A stretch of DNA of 64,000 nt from Actinoplanes sandaracinus (GTDB taxonomy: Bacteria > Actinomycetota > Actinomycetes > Mycobacteriales > Micromonosporaceae). Where the stretch lies: contig NZ_JASCTH010000023.1 in the NCBI RefSeq assembly GCF_030009775.1, positions 101,431-165,430 of the forward strand, given 5' to 3'. Positions 1 to 8,812 of this stretch are shown here, piece by piece. Position numbers and translations under genes: made by a program. The number at the start of each line of letters is the position of its first letter. Positions within the stretch are counted from its first letter, which is position 1. The notes beneath the pieces are model-generated. The model searched no databases. It had not been told where the DNA came from and saw only the letters and a program-made list of their open reading frames with translations.

Positions 1-1
1 C

Positions 2-346
2 CGGGAGGCGTCCGGTCACCTGCGCCGCGCGATCGTGCTGCACCAGCGGATCGGAGACCGCGCCAGCGAGGCCGAGGCGCTCAACGACCTCGGCCAGGTG
101 CTGCGCGCCGCCGGTGACACGGCCGAGGCCCGGGTCCAGCACGGTCAGGCGCTGGACCTGGCCGAGGAGATCGGTGACCGGTACGAGCGGGCGCGCGCGC
201 ACGACGGCATCGCCACGGCGTTGCGGGACACCGGCGATGCCGACTGCGCCCGGCCGCACCTCGACCGCGCCCGGCGCATCTTCGCCGACCTGAAGGTGCC
301 CGCCGCGCCGGCCATCGGTGACCCGGCGACCACTTCGGGCGGGTAA
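2..346 (+). CDS. TPR-repeat protein, C-terminal end (5' truncated by window)
   Basis: The reading frame is open from the window edge and ends at a TAA at 344-346, so only the last 114 or so residues are present. They form helical repeats of the tetratricopeptide type (pattern A-x-x-L-x-x-L-G followed by G-D-x-x-x-A), as in the C-terminal halves of AfsR/SARP-type regulators and STAND ATPases of actinomycetes. TPRs mediate protein-protein contacts. The tail is Ala/Pro/Gly-rich and probably disordered. The stop codon abuts the stop of the convergent downstream gene (next base). Which parent family it belongs to cannot be decided from the fragment. Confidence 0.7.
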   Translation, partial: REASGHLRRAIVLHQRIGDRASEAEALNDLGQVLRAAGDTAEARVQHGQALDLAEEIGDRYERARAHDGIATALRDTGDADCARPHLDRARRIFADLKVPAAPAIGDPATTSGG

Positions 347-820
347 TCAGTCCCGGAACACGCCGTCGATCCACAGCACGGTGACCGGACGGCCGTGGGA
401 CCGGGCGTACGCGACGACGTCGGCGGTGCCGCCCAGGCCGCGGGCCGGCAGACCGTCCCACACGGCGAACAGGTGGTCGCAGCGGTCCACCAGGGCCTGA
501 CCGGCGGCGAGGAAGCCCTGATCACACGGTTCCGGGTACGGCATCGTGATGACCGTCGCGGCCGCCCGCACGAGACCCTCGAACCGGGCCCGGCTGCCGT
601 CCGCCGTCAGCGAGCCGGCGTAGTCCGCCGAGGGCAGGACCGCCTCGAGGACGCCGCCGGCCGCCAGCACGTGGGCGGCGAACAACTGGTCGGCGCCGTC
701 GGCGAGGCTCGACACCCCGAGCAGGCCGGCGCCGGTGGGCAGCACCTGGCGCCAGTGGTCCACCGCGCGTTCGGCGATGCCCGGCGGAAGCATCCGGTGA
801 CCGGTGACACCGAACCGCAC
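347..820 (-). CDS. SLOG-like Rossmann-fold nucleotide-binding protein
   Basis: A 157-residue protein. The start is a GTG at 820 with GGAGG about 5 nt upstream; the reading frame is open further upstream but runs through the intergenic DNA. It begins with a beta strand and turn reading FGVTGHR, followed by a S-L-A-D-G-A-D motif near residue 40 and, near the C-terminus, AVWDG...GGTADVVAYAR...RPVTVLW. This arrangement is typical of the SLOG/LOG (DprA-, YpsA-like) superfamily, which binds nucleotides or nucleotide-derived signals. It lies 82 bp downstream of, and on the same strand as, the TIR-WD40 gene. SLOG domains are known effector-side sensors of TIR-made signals (ThsA of Thoeris), so a functional link is plausible but inferred. 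It could instead be a stand-alone nucleotide-processing enzyme. Confidence 0.65.
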   Translation of the reverse strand: MRFGVTGHRMLPPGIAERAVDHWRQVLPTGAGLLGVSSLADGADQLFAAHVLAAGGVLEAVLPSADYAGSLTADGSRARFEGLVRAAATVITMPYPEPCDQGFLAAGQALVDRCDHLFAVWDGLPARGLGGTADVVAYARSHGRPVTVLWIDGVFRD

Positions 821-902
821 ATCGACCTCCGTACGACGGCTCGTCAGGCCGAAAAGCACCCTGACGATACGGCTTCCACGTTCTGCTCGGGGGTGAGCCC
901 TG

Positions 903-3900
903 TCAACAGGTCGGCTGGTGGGGGAGTTCGGGAACGTAGCGGGCCCATTCGTCGGCGCTGAGCCCGCGCCCGGTGACCGCGCACGCACGCCGGACGGGGT
1001 CGGCGGCGAGGTCCGGCGGCACGGTGGCGTCCCAGAGCGTGATGTTCCTGGTCGCGGCGCTCAACACGCCACCGGCTGCCAGGGTGCGCCCGTCCGGGCT
1101 GAAGGCCATGTGGAAGGTCTGCAGGTCCGGGCTCTTGATCATGGCGAACCGGAGCGGTGTGTTCGGGTCGCTGATGTCCCACAACGCCATGGAGTTGTCC
1201 AGACCCGACGTCGCCAGGGTGCGGCCGTCCGGACTGAACGACACCCAGAGGATCTGGCTGGCGGGACTGGGCAGGAGGGCGGTCCGGCGGGGCTGGGACG
1301 GGTCGGCGACATCCCACAGCACGGTCGCCCCCGCGTTGTTGGTGCCCATCGCCAGGGTGCGCCCGTCCGGGCTGAACTCGAGAGTGCTCGCGGTGTAGCC
1401 GACGTAGTCCGAGAGGGGGATCGACGTGAGCCGCACCGGAGCGGACCGGTCGGCCAGGTTCCACAGCGACACGTAGGAGCCCTCACCGACGGCCAGGGTG
1501 CGCGCGTCCGGTGTGAACGCGATGGAGCTCACCGACTTGCGGAGGGCGAGATCGGCCAGCTTGGCGGGCCGCTCGCGGTCGGTCAGGTCCCACAGGGCCG
1601 TCCTGCCGTCGGCGCGGCCGACGGCCATGGTGCGCCCGTCATCGCTGAGCGTCGCCGACCACACGGCGGTGCCCGCTTCCGAGATCCTGGACAGGACCAC
1701 GGGTTCCGCCGGCCGGGTCATGTCCAGCATCGTCACCACGTTGTCCGAGCCGACGACGACCATGGTGCGGCCGTCCTTGCTGAGCATCGTCCCCACGAGG
1801 GCGCCGCTCCGCAGCGGCAGGAGATCACGCTGGACGGGGCGGGCCGGATCGGTCAGATCCCACGGCACGGCCGTCCCGTCCTGTCCCGCGGCGATCAGCG
1901 AACGGCTGTCCGGCCCGAAGGCGAGCCCCACGAGCCGGCCGGGGAACGGGCCGGTGATCGTGGCGATCGGCTGCCGTGCGTACCGGCCCCGGGGGTTCCA
2001 GAGTGTCGCGGTGAAGCGATCACCGGCGGTGATCAGCGTTCGCCCGTCCAGACTGAAGGTCATCGACCGGACCGGTCCACCGCGGGCGGTCAGGGCGGCG
2101 ATCTGCGACGACAGCCGCGTCCACCCGGGCCGGTACTCGACGCCGAACACCATGGTGGTGCCGTCCGAGTTCCCGATGGCGAGCATGTCCCCCTCCGAAC
2201 TGAACGCCATCGAGGTGCGCGTGGTGTCGCCGGGCCCCCCGGACTCCGAGTCGCACATCAACGGCCGGGCCGGATCGGTCACGTCGAAGAGGTACACATA
2301 GTCGCCGGGCCCCTCGATGGCCACCAAGGGCAGCTTCGGATTGAACACGATGTCGGCGTCGACGACCTTGTCACCCCAGTCCACGGTCAGCGCGCCCCCC
2401 TGAACAGGCGAGGCCGGGTCGGTCACATCCCAGGCGATGATCGTGTCGCCGCTGGTGACGGCGGCCCGCCCGTCCGGGCTGAATTTCATCGGGTACGCCC
2501 CGGTCAGCGTGGAGAGGGCGGCCGGAGCCGCACCGGTGACGTCCCACAGAACGGTGTTCCGGTCCCGGTTGCTCGTCGCGACGGTGCGACCGTCGGGACT
2601 GAAGTTCACTGCCGTGATTCCCCCGGCGTCGGTCAGCGATGTCATCCGTACCGGATGGACCGGGTCCGTCACATCCCACCGCGCCGCCTCCGGGCGCCCG
2701 TCGAAGACGACGAGGGTCCGTCCGTCGCGGCTGACCGCCAGCGTCTTGTCCGCGGTCCCGTCGGACGGGAGCACGGCGAGCCGGACCGGCTTCGCCGGGT
2801 CGGCCGTGTCCCACAGCGAAACCGTTCCGCCGGCGCCGGTGGTGGCGACGAACTGCCCGGCCAGAGCCTCGACATCGATCACGTCGCTGAGGTTGCCGGC
2901 GTAGGTGGTCGCCATGGTGAGGTGGCTGAGCTGTTCGCGGGTGTTCGCGTCGTCGTGCAGGCGCTGCGCGGCCACGCCCAGCATGAGGGCCTTCTTGGGG
3001 TCGTCCGTGATCATCGCGCGGGCCCGTCCCATGAGCCGCTGGTTGATCACGATGCGCTGCTGCAACTCCGCCGCCTCCCGCTGGCGACGGGTCTCCTCCT
3101 TGGCCTCGCGGGCGAACTGCTCCTGCCGCTTGCGCTCCTCGTCAGCCTTGCGGGCCAGCTCCCGGTGCTGCTCGGCGATCTTCTCCTGCTCTTTCGCCCG
3201 GGCTGTCGCCTGGTCTGCCAGATCCTGCTGATACCGGGCGTTCGCCGCCTGTCTCTCGGCGTCGGCCTTCTGCCGGGCCGCCTCCTCAGCGGCGTCCTTC
3301 GCCGCCGACTGCTGCCGTTCGGCGTTGGCCTTCTGCTGTTTCGCGCTGGCCTTCTGCCGCTCCGCCTCAGCTCGGTGCCGCTCCGCGTTGGCCTGTTCCC
3401 GCTTCGCTTCCGCGGCGGCGTCCTCGGCGAGCGCCTGCTGCTGCTTCGCTTTCGTGGCGGCGTCCTCGGCCAGCGCCTGGTGGTGACTGGCGAGTTGCTC
3501 CTGCCGCCGGGTCTCCGCCCCCGCCTTCTGCGCCCGCTCCTGCTGCACCTGGGCGATCGCCTGCTGCCGCTGCGACTCCTCGGTGGCCTGTTCTGCGGTG
3601 CTGCGCTGCTGCGACGCCAACTGTTGCTGCAAACGGGCCTCCACCGCCGCGGCGTTGGCCCGATCCGCGTTGCGCACCGCGACGACGCCGCTCAGCGACG
3701 CGACCACGGTCAACAGCACCAGCATCGTCGCCGCGACGGTCGACAACCGTCGCGCGCGCCGGTGCTGCCGGACGTCCTCGCCCTCCAACTCGTCCTTGCT
3801 CACACCGTGCATCGGCGCGGCGAGCTGCGCGATGGCGTCGCGGAAACGGACGTGCTGCAGGCTCAGGTGCAGATCGTCGCGAGCCCACCGCAGGTCCAGA

Positions 3901-4307
3901 TACAGCGGTTCCTCGGCGAACACGCCCCGCAGCGTCTCCGGCACCGCTGAGGACTCACGGGTGAAGTCCCGGGTGCCGGGGTCCCAGAGCCACTCGCCGT
4001 CGGTCACCACCGGCAGGATGCGGTCCGGCGACTTCGTCGCCAGCCAGTGCTCGATCTCCCGGTTCACCCACGGCGATCGCGCCGCCTCGGGTGAGGCGAG
4101 CAGGACGAAGTATTTCGAGCCGTCCAGCGCTTCCTGAATGGAGGTCCACAGCTTGGGCGTCACCGCCAGCCCGGTCTGGTCCCGGAAGATCCACAGCGCG
4201 CGGCGCCGGTGCCATGGCTTCGCCAACCGGTGCAGACCACGCTGGACAGCGGGGGCCAGCCGCCCGTCGGCGGCATGACTGTACGAGATGAATCCATCGA
4301 ATGGCAT
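903..4307 (-). CDS. TIR domain - transmembrane - coiled-coil - WD40 repeat protein
   Basis: A 1134-residue protein starting at the ATG at 4307, where the TIR fold begins (MPFDGFISYSH). Residues 1-150 are a TIR_2-type domain with the ISYS first strand and the motif S-P-W-V-N-R-E (W80, E84). The W-x-x-x-E spacing matches the catalytic glutamate of NAD-cleaving TIRs such as SARM1. A single hydrophobic segment (about 188-211) follows, then about 230 residues of Gln/Glu/Ala/Lys-rich coiled coil, and from about residue 480 a beta-propeller of WD40-like repeats, each with a phrase like FSPDGRT and L-W-D. It is probably an inner-membrane-anchored sensor or scaffold whose propeller faces the cytosol; the topology is inferred. 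The frame continues upstream as an open shadow, but no ribosome binding site or homology supports a longer form. The SLOG-like gene follows on the same strand. Confidence 0.85.
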   Translation of the reverse strand: MPFDGFISYSHAADGRLAPAVQRGLHRLAKPWHRRRALWIFRDQTGLAVTPKLWTSIQEALDGSKYFVLLASPEAARSPWVNREIEHWLATKSPDRILPVVTDGEWLWDPGTRDFTRESSAVPETLRGVFAEEPLYLDLRWARDDLHLSLQHVRFRDAIAQLAAPMHGVSKDELEGEDVRQHRRARRLSTVAATMLVLLTVVASLSGVVAVRNADRANAAAVEARLQQQLASQQRSTAEQATEESQRQQAIAQVQQERAQKAGAETRRQEQLASHHQALAEDAATKAKQQQALAEDAAAEAKREQANAERHRAEAERQKASAKQQKANAERQQSAAKDAAEEAARQKADAERQAANARYQQDLADQATARAKEQEKIAEQHRELARKADEERKRQEQFAREAKEETRRQREAAELQQRIVINQRLMGRARAMITDDPKKALMLGVAAQRLHDDANTREQLSHLTMATTYAGNLSDVIDVEALAGQFVATTGAGGTVSLWDTADPAKPVRLAVLPSDGTADKTLAVSRDGRTLVVFDGRPEAARWDVTDPVHPVRMTSLTDAGGITAVNFSPDGRTVATSNRDRNTVLWDVTGAAPAALSTLTGAYPMKFSPDGRAAVTSGDTIIAWDVTDPASPVQGGALTVDWGDKVVDADIVFNPKLPLVAIEGPGDYVYLFDVTDPARPLMCDSESGGPGDTTRTSMAFSSEGDMLAIGNSDGTTMVFGVEYRPGWTRLSSQIAALTARGGPVRSMTFSLDGRTLITAGDRFTATLWNPRGRYARQPIATITGPFPGRLVGLAFGPDSRSLIAAGQDGTAVPWDLTDPARPVQRDLLPLRSGALVGTMLSKDGRTMVVVGSDNVVTMLDMTRPAEPVVLSRISEAGTAVWSATLSDDGRTMAVGRADGRTALWDLTDRERPAKLADLALRKSVSSIAFTPDARTLAVGEGSYVSLWNLADRSAPVRLTSIPLSDYVGYTASTLEFSPDGRTLAMGTNNAGATVLWDVADPSQPRRTALLPSPASQILWVSFSPDGRTLATSGLDNSMALWDISDPNTPLRFAMIKSPDLQTFHMAFSPDGRTLAAGGVLSAATRNITLWDATVPPDLAADPVRRACAVTGRGLSADEWARYVPELPHQPTC

Positions 4308-4756
4308 GAGTGCCCCCGCGGTCGACGTGATCGGCGGGGACCGATTGTCCACGCCCCCGGCCCGCCGGTAAAGCGACGAAATCGCTGTCCGGAGCGGCAT
4401 GGGAGCGGAGTGGGCGGCGCCGGCGGATCCCGCGCGGCAGGGGCGCTGTTCCATGTGATTTGATCTATGGAGGCCGGGCATTGTCCCCGTGGATGCCCGG
4501 CCCCTCATCCTGCCGGGTCCAGCTCGCGGGGCCCGCGAGCGTCCGGTCCGGCCGCAGCGGCCGACGGCGTCGCCCGTCCGCGAATCGAGCGCCGTTCTCA
4601 CGTCTGCCGAGAAGGTTGCATGCGCGGCGCGATAGAGACAATCTTCATATTCACTGTTGGAATTGCATCCGATCCGCCCTCGCGTCCGTCTCGATAACCG
4701 ACGTGTCCACGTCTGCCGACGTGTGTCCACGCCGTGTCGTGGAGGGGAGAAGCGCG
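4308..4756. other. Divergent intergenic region upstream of the TIR and PBP genes
   Basis: About 450 bp separate the divergent TIR and PBP genes. Open frames cross it but have no start-site support. It contains a 10-bp-arm inverted repeat (4472-4481 with 4493-4502) and a locally AT-richer stretch at about 4610-4680 that is the likely promoter area. Two near-identical direct repeats of CCGACGTGT(GT)CCACG lie at 4698-4711 and 4716-4731, just before the PBP ribosome binding site. No tRNA or other RNA gene is visible. Confidence 0.5.
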
Positions 4757-7624
4757 ATGCCGGGGTCTCCACCCAGCCGATCGGATAGACACCAGCACCA
4801 GCAGCAGCCGGGACCCGCGCGGCGACGGTTCCGCACGGACTCGGCACGGCGCACCGCGGTGGCGTCACTGCTGGTGTTCGCGGCGCTACGGCGCGGGTCG
4901 CGATGGATCGTGGCCTGGTTCCGGCGCTGGCCCCGGTGGTGCCGCCGGGCACTGGCGGCGGTCATCGTGGTCCAGCTCGCTCTGGGCGTGGCCGCCGCCG
5001 GTTATGTCGCGAGCGTGGACCTGCCGCCGGATGCCGTGCCCCCGCAGGCCTCGGTGCTGTACTACCGCGACGGTCGCACGGTTCTGGCGAGGATCGGCCT
5101 GACCGACCGCACCGACGTCACCCTGGACAAGGTTCCCCCGGGCGTCCGGCAGGCGTTCATCGCCGCCGAGGACCGGGGATTCTACGAGCATCACGGCGTC
5201 TCGGCGCGGGGCCTGGCGCGGGCGCTCTGGTCGAACGTGGTGAGCGACAGCGGCCAGGGCGCCTCCACGATCACCCAGCAGTACGTCCGTAACGCCTATC
5301 TGACGCAGGAGCGGACGGTCGGTCGCAAGGCCAAGGAGGCGGCGCTCGCGCTGAAGGTCGAGCACCGGTTCACCAAGGACGAGATCCTGGAGCGTTACCT
5401 CAACACCATCTATTTCGGCCGTGGCGCCTACGGCATCGAGGCGGCGGCCCATGCCTTCTTCGGCACGTCCATCGACCGGCTGACCCCGTACCAGGGTGCC
5501 GTGCTCGCCGCCATGGTCAAGGACCCGACGCGGGGCGACCCGGCCGTGGATCCGGAGTGGACCCGCGACCGGTGGAAGTGGATTCTGCGGGCGATGAGCG
5601 AGGCCGGCTGGTTGCCGGACGGGGCGGCCGATCAGACGCCGTACCCGGCCGTCGCGGAGGAGTCGGTCACCGCGGCCACCATCGGCGGCCCGAACGGGCT
5701 GATCCTGGATCGGGTCGAGGACGAGCTGGTGGCCGCGGGCATCAGCCGCCAGCAGGTCCGCACGGGCGGCTTGAGCATCACGACCACGCTCGACGCCACC
5801 GCGCAGCAGGCGGCCACCGCGAGCATCGCCCGGGCTCTCGACGGTCAGCCGGAGGTGCTGCGGCCCGCGCTGGTGGCCATCGATCCGGCCGACGGCGGGG
5901 TGCGTGCCTACTACGGTGGCGATCGTGGCCGTGGCTTCTACGACGACGCTCTGGCGGCCCGGCCGCCCGCCTCCACCTTCAAACCGCTGGTGCTGGCCGC
6001 CGCCGAAGAACGCGGCATCGGTTTCCAGTCGCAGTACAACGGCACCTCTCCGCGGGTGTTCTCCGATCGGGGTGGCGCGCCGCTCTACAACCAGGACAAC
6101 CTGCAGTGCCCGGTGTGCCCGCTGGACATCGCGATGGTGCACTCGCTGAACACGCCGTTCTACGCCCTGGCTGAGAAGATCGGCCCGAACCGGATCCGTG
6201 ATCTCGCCCGGCGGCTGGGCGTGCCGGAGAAGTACGGCGATCAGGTCACCATGGTCGACGTCAAGGGCGAGCTGGCTCCGGGCCGGACACGCGCCGACAT
6301 CGCCCTCGGTAGATATGCGGTGACTCCGGCCGATCTGGCGAGTGTCTACGCCACGCTGGCCGGCGGCGGCACCCGCGCGAACCGGCACTTCGTCGTGTCG
6401 GTCAACGCCGCCCAGGGCGACCTCCTGCACCAGCACGAGGTGAAGTCGGCCCGAGTGCTCGACAAGGCAGTGGCGGCGGACGTGGGCGCCGTGCTGTCGC
6501 AGGTCGTCGAGCAGGAGGGCCGGGTGCCCGGTGTCGCGGCCGCCGCGAAGACCGGATCTCAGCAGTACGGCAACACGGTCGACTCCTCCGACGCGTGGAC
6601 CGCCGGGTGGGCCCCCGGCCTCGCCGCGGCCATCTGGGTGGGCCGTGAGAAGCCCGGACCGATCCGCACGAAGGACAACAAGGCCATCAACGGCGACGGC
6701 CTGCCGTACGACATCTTCCAGAACTTCCTGGCCGGCGCGTTCGCCGGCCGGCCGACGGGTGATCTTCCGTCGGCGTCGTACGTGGGACGCCTGGAGATGG
6801 CCGACCTGGAGACGCTCGAGAGGGGCGCCGGCGCCGCTCCCGGCCAGATCTTCCAGGGACCACGCAAAGGCGACCAGGTCGACAAGTCGCTGGCTGTCGG
6901 CACATGGTCGCAGCGAGTGTCCCGGCTGACCGGCGCACTGGAGAAGTACGCGGCGTCCGGAACCGATTTCTCCGTTTCCTTCGTCGACAGCAAGACCGGG
7001 CGCCGGTACGACTACCAGGGCGACCGCGAGTTCGTGGCCGCCAGCGTGGTGAAGGTGGAACTGCTGGCCGCGCTGCTGCTGCAGGCGCAGGACGAGAACC
7101 GCGAGCTCACCGCCGCTGAGCGCAAGCGCGTCCGCAAGATGATCGTGGCCAGCGACAACGACGCGGCGGTCAAGGTGTATGCCAAGATCGGTGGTCCCGA
7201 CGGACTACGTCAGAAGCTGACGCGGCTCGGCCTCGACGACACCGACCCGGACCCGCAGTTCGGCCTGACCACCACCACGGCGGAGGACCAGACCCGGATG
7301 GTGTCCGCGATCATGGCGGCCGGCGGTCCGCTGAGCCAGGCCTCCAAGGAGCTGCTCCTGCAGCTCATGTCGTCGGTCAACGCCGACCAGACGTGGGGTG
7401 TCAGCGCCGCCTCTTTCGAGGACGAGCAGACGTCGCTGAAGAACGGCTGGTTGTCGCGTTCCACCGAGAACGGCCGGTGGATCATCAACAGCACCGGCCG
7501 GATCAACGGGGAGAAGACCGATGTCGCGCTGTCCGTGCTGTCGAACGGACACAAGACTCAGCAGGAGGGCATCGCGGTCGTCGAGCACATCGCCGCGTTG
7601 ACCCGCAGCTACCTGGGCTGGTGA
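4757..7624 (+). CDS. Class A penicillin-binding protein fused to a beta-lactamase-like domain
   Basis: A 955-residue protein; the ATG at 4757 has GGAGGGGAGA 6 nt upstream. A basic cytosolic N-terminus is followed by a membrane segment (about 65-85). The glycosyltransferase-51 domain carries E138-D139 in the E-D-x-x-F-x-x-H-x-G motif and polymerises lipid II. The transpeptidase domain has S406-T-F-K409, S463-L-N and K598-T-G-S, all intact, and cross-links stem peptides. From about residue 730 a third domain of class A beta-lactamase type follows, with S763-V-V-K766, S799-D-N801 and K895-N-G (KTG in classical enzymes). Ordinary PBP1 proteins end after the transpeptidase or carry PASTA domains, so the extra serine-hydrolase module is unusual. 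It may act as a D,D-carboxypeptidase, a beta-lactam-binding sensor or a beta-lactamase. It acts outside the membrane in peptidoglycan synthesis. Confidence 0.9.
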   Translation: MPGSPPSRSDRHQHQQQPGPARRRFRTDSARRTAVASLLVFAALRRGSRWIVAWFRRWPRWCRRALAAVIVVQLALGVAAAGYVASVDLPPDAVPPQASVLYYRDGRTVLARIGLTDRTDVTLDKVPPGVRQAFIAAEDRGFYEHHGVSARGLARALWSNVVSDSGQGASTITQQYVRNAYLTQERTVGRKAKEAALALKVEHRFTKDEILERYLNTIYFGRGAYGIEAAAHAFFGTSIDRLTPYQGAVLAAMVKDPTRGDPAVDPEWTRDRWKWILRAMSEAGWLPDGAADQTPYPAVAEESVTAATIGGPNGLILDRVEDELVAAGISRQQVRTGGLSITTTLDATAQQAATASIARALDGQPEVLRPALVAIDPADGGVRAYYGGDRGRGFYDDALAARPPASTFKPLVLAAAEERGIGFQSQYNGTSPRVFSDRGGAPLYNQDNLQCPVCPLDIAMVHSLNTPFYALAEKIGPNRIRDLARRLGVPEKYGDQVTMVDVKGELAPGRTRADIALGRYAVTPADLASVYATLAGGGTRANRHFVVSVNAAQGDLLHQHEVKSARVLDKAVAADVGAVLSQVVEQEGRVPGVAAAAKTGSQQYGNTVDSSDAWTAGWAPGLAAAIWVGREKPGPIRTKDNKAINGDGLPYDIFQNFLAGAFAGRPTGDLPSASYVGRLEMADLETLERGAGAAPGQIFQGPRKGDQVDKSLAVGTWSQRVSRLTGALEKYAASGTDFSVSFVDSKTGRRYDYQGDREFVAASVVKVELLAALLLQAQDENRELTAAERKRVRKMIVASDNDAAVKVYAKIGGPDGLRQKLTRLGLDDTDPDPQFGLTTTTAEDQTRMVSAIMAAGGPLSQASKELLLQLMSSVNADQTWGVSAASFEDEQTSLKNGWLSRSTENGRWIINSTGRINGEKTDVALSVLSNGHKTQQEGIAVVEHIAALTRSYLGW

Positions 7625-7792
7625 CACCGAGGCCGGCAGCCGTCCGGCACTTCGCCTACGCGAAACAGCGACGGTATGGGTCCGGGAGGCGCTGCCGGTG
7701 GCCGCGACTGCGCTACCGTCTTCCTATCGCGGACGTCGCGTTTCGGGGCCGGCAGCGACTCATTCGGTCTCGAACAGCACAAGGAGACATCG

Positions 7793-7987
7793 ATGACCGA
7801 CCCAACCGCGGACGCCGGATCAGAGCAGGAAACCGAGGAGTCGCCCGAGCCGTTCGCCAACCGGGCGGCGCGCCGGGCCAAGGGCAAGCCGACCGCCAAC
7901 CACGCCACGGGCGCGGTCGGCCAGCGCCAGGTCCGTTCCGGCACCGTCCAGAGCCCTCGCCAGTACGGCAACCGGCGAAGCGGCTGA
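7793..7987 (+). CDS. Small charged hypothetical protein
   Basis: A 64-residue protein with an ATG at 7793 preceded by AAGGAGA 5 nt upstream, a convincing ribosome binding site. The N-terminal third is acidic (Glu/Asp/Pro-rich), the middle is basic (NRAARRAKGK), and the C-terminus is Gln/Arg/Ser-rich. No fold or membrane segment is evident and it is probably intrinsically disordered. Function is unknown. It stands between the PBP and the two-component system, on the same strand as both. Confidence 0.6.
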   Translation: MTDPTADAGSEQETEESPEPFANRAARRAKGKPTANHATGAVGQRQVRSGTVQSPRQYGNRRSG

Positions 7988-8131
7988 CCTTCACACCTTC
8001 GGCACGCGGCCGGGCTGAGTGAGCCCGGCCGCGTGAACACTCAGGCGTGCCCGCCGCGAGTGCCCGCAACCGCCGGGCGGCGAACGCTCAAGGTGGGATT
8101 TGATCACGTCCCTATCCTTGGACCCGTTTGA

Positions 8132-8812
8132 ATGACACGGGGGGTGGACGGCGTGCGGGTGCTGGTCGCGGACGACGAGCGGACTCTGGCTGACACGGTG
8201 GCCGACGGGCTGCGCCAGTTCGCCATCGCCGTGGACGTCGTCTACACCGGCGACCACGCGCTGGAGCGGATCAACGAGAACCGCTACGACGTCGCCGTCC
8301 TGGACCGGGACATGCCCGGGGTCACCGGGGACGAGGTGTGCCGGCGGGTGGTCGAGTCGGGTCTCGAGACCAGGGTTCTGCTGCTCACCGCGGCGGCCGG
8401 GATCCGCGACCGGGTCGAGGGGCTCGGCCTCGGCGCGGATGACTACCTGACCAAGCCGTTCGCGTTCGCCGAGCTGGTGGCCCGGGTGCAGGCGCTGGCC
8501 CGCCGGTCGGCGCCGCTGCTGAAGCCGGTGCTGGAGCAGGACGGCGTGGTGCTCGACACGGTCCGGCACTTCGCCTCCCGGGACGGGCTGGTGCTGAACC
8601 TGACGCCCAAGGAGTTCGCGGTGCTGCGGGTGCTGCTGCGTGCGGGCGGGCAGGTCGTGAGCGCGGAGGATCTGCTGGCGCAGGCGTGGGACGAGAACGC
8701 CGACCCCTTCACCAACTCGGTACGCGTGACGGTCATGACCCTGCGCAAGAAGCTCGGTGAGCCGCCCATCATCCACACGGTGCCCCGAGTCGGATACCGG
8801 CTGCAACGATGA
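8132..8812 (+). CDS. OmpR/PhoB-family response regulator
   Basis: A 226-residue protein with an N-terminal receiver domain: acidic pair D14-D15 (VADDE), phosphoacceptor D58 (VLDRDMPG) and the conserved lysine in YLTKPF. A C-terminal winged-helix DNA-binding domain begins around residue 130 (LNLTPKEFAVLR, and TVPRVGYRLQ at the end). A GTG at 8153 is an alternative start, since homology begins just after it. Its stop overlaps the kinase start (ATGA), so the two are translationally coupled. It is the DNA-binding half of a two-component system and VanR-like in architecture. Target genes are unknown, but the neighbours are cell-wall genes. Confidence 0.9.
   Translation: MTRGVDGVRVLVADDERTLADTVADGLRQFAIAVDVVYTGDHALERINENRYDVAVLDRDMPGVTGDEVCRRVVESGLETRVLLLTAAAGIRDRVEGLGLGADDYLTKPFAFAELVARVQALARRSAPLLKPVLEQDGVVLDTVRHFASRDGLVLNLTPKEFAVLRVLLRAGGQVVSAEDLLAQAWDENADPFTNSVRVTVMTLRKKLGEPPIIHTVPRVGYRLQR

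Noticed and set aside
918..3950. A 1010-codon open frame on the plus strand opposite the TIR-WD40 gene
   Set aside because: It is an antisense shadow of a GC-rich gene. It has no ribosome binding site or recognisable domain, while the minus strand has clear TIR and WD40 motifs.
347..4307. A classical Thoeris (ThsA/ThsB) system
   Set aside because: The SLOG-like protein has no Sir2 domain and the TIR protein has extra coiled-coil and WD40 parts, so the name would be misleading. It is kept as a finding with a looser description.
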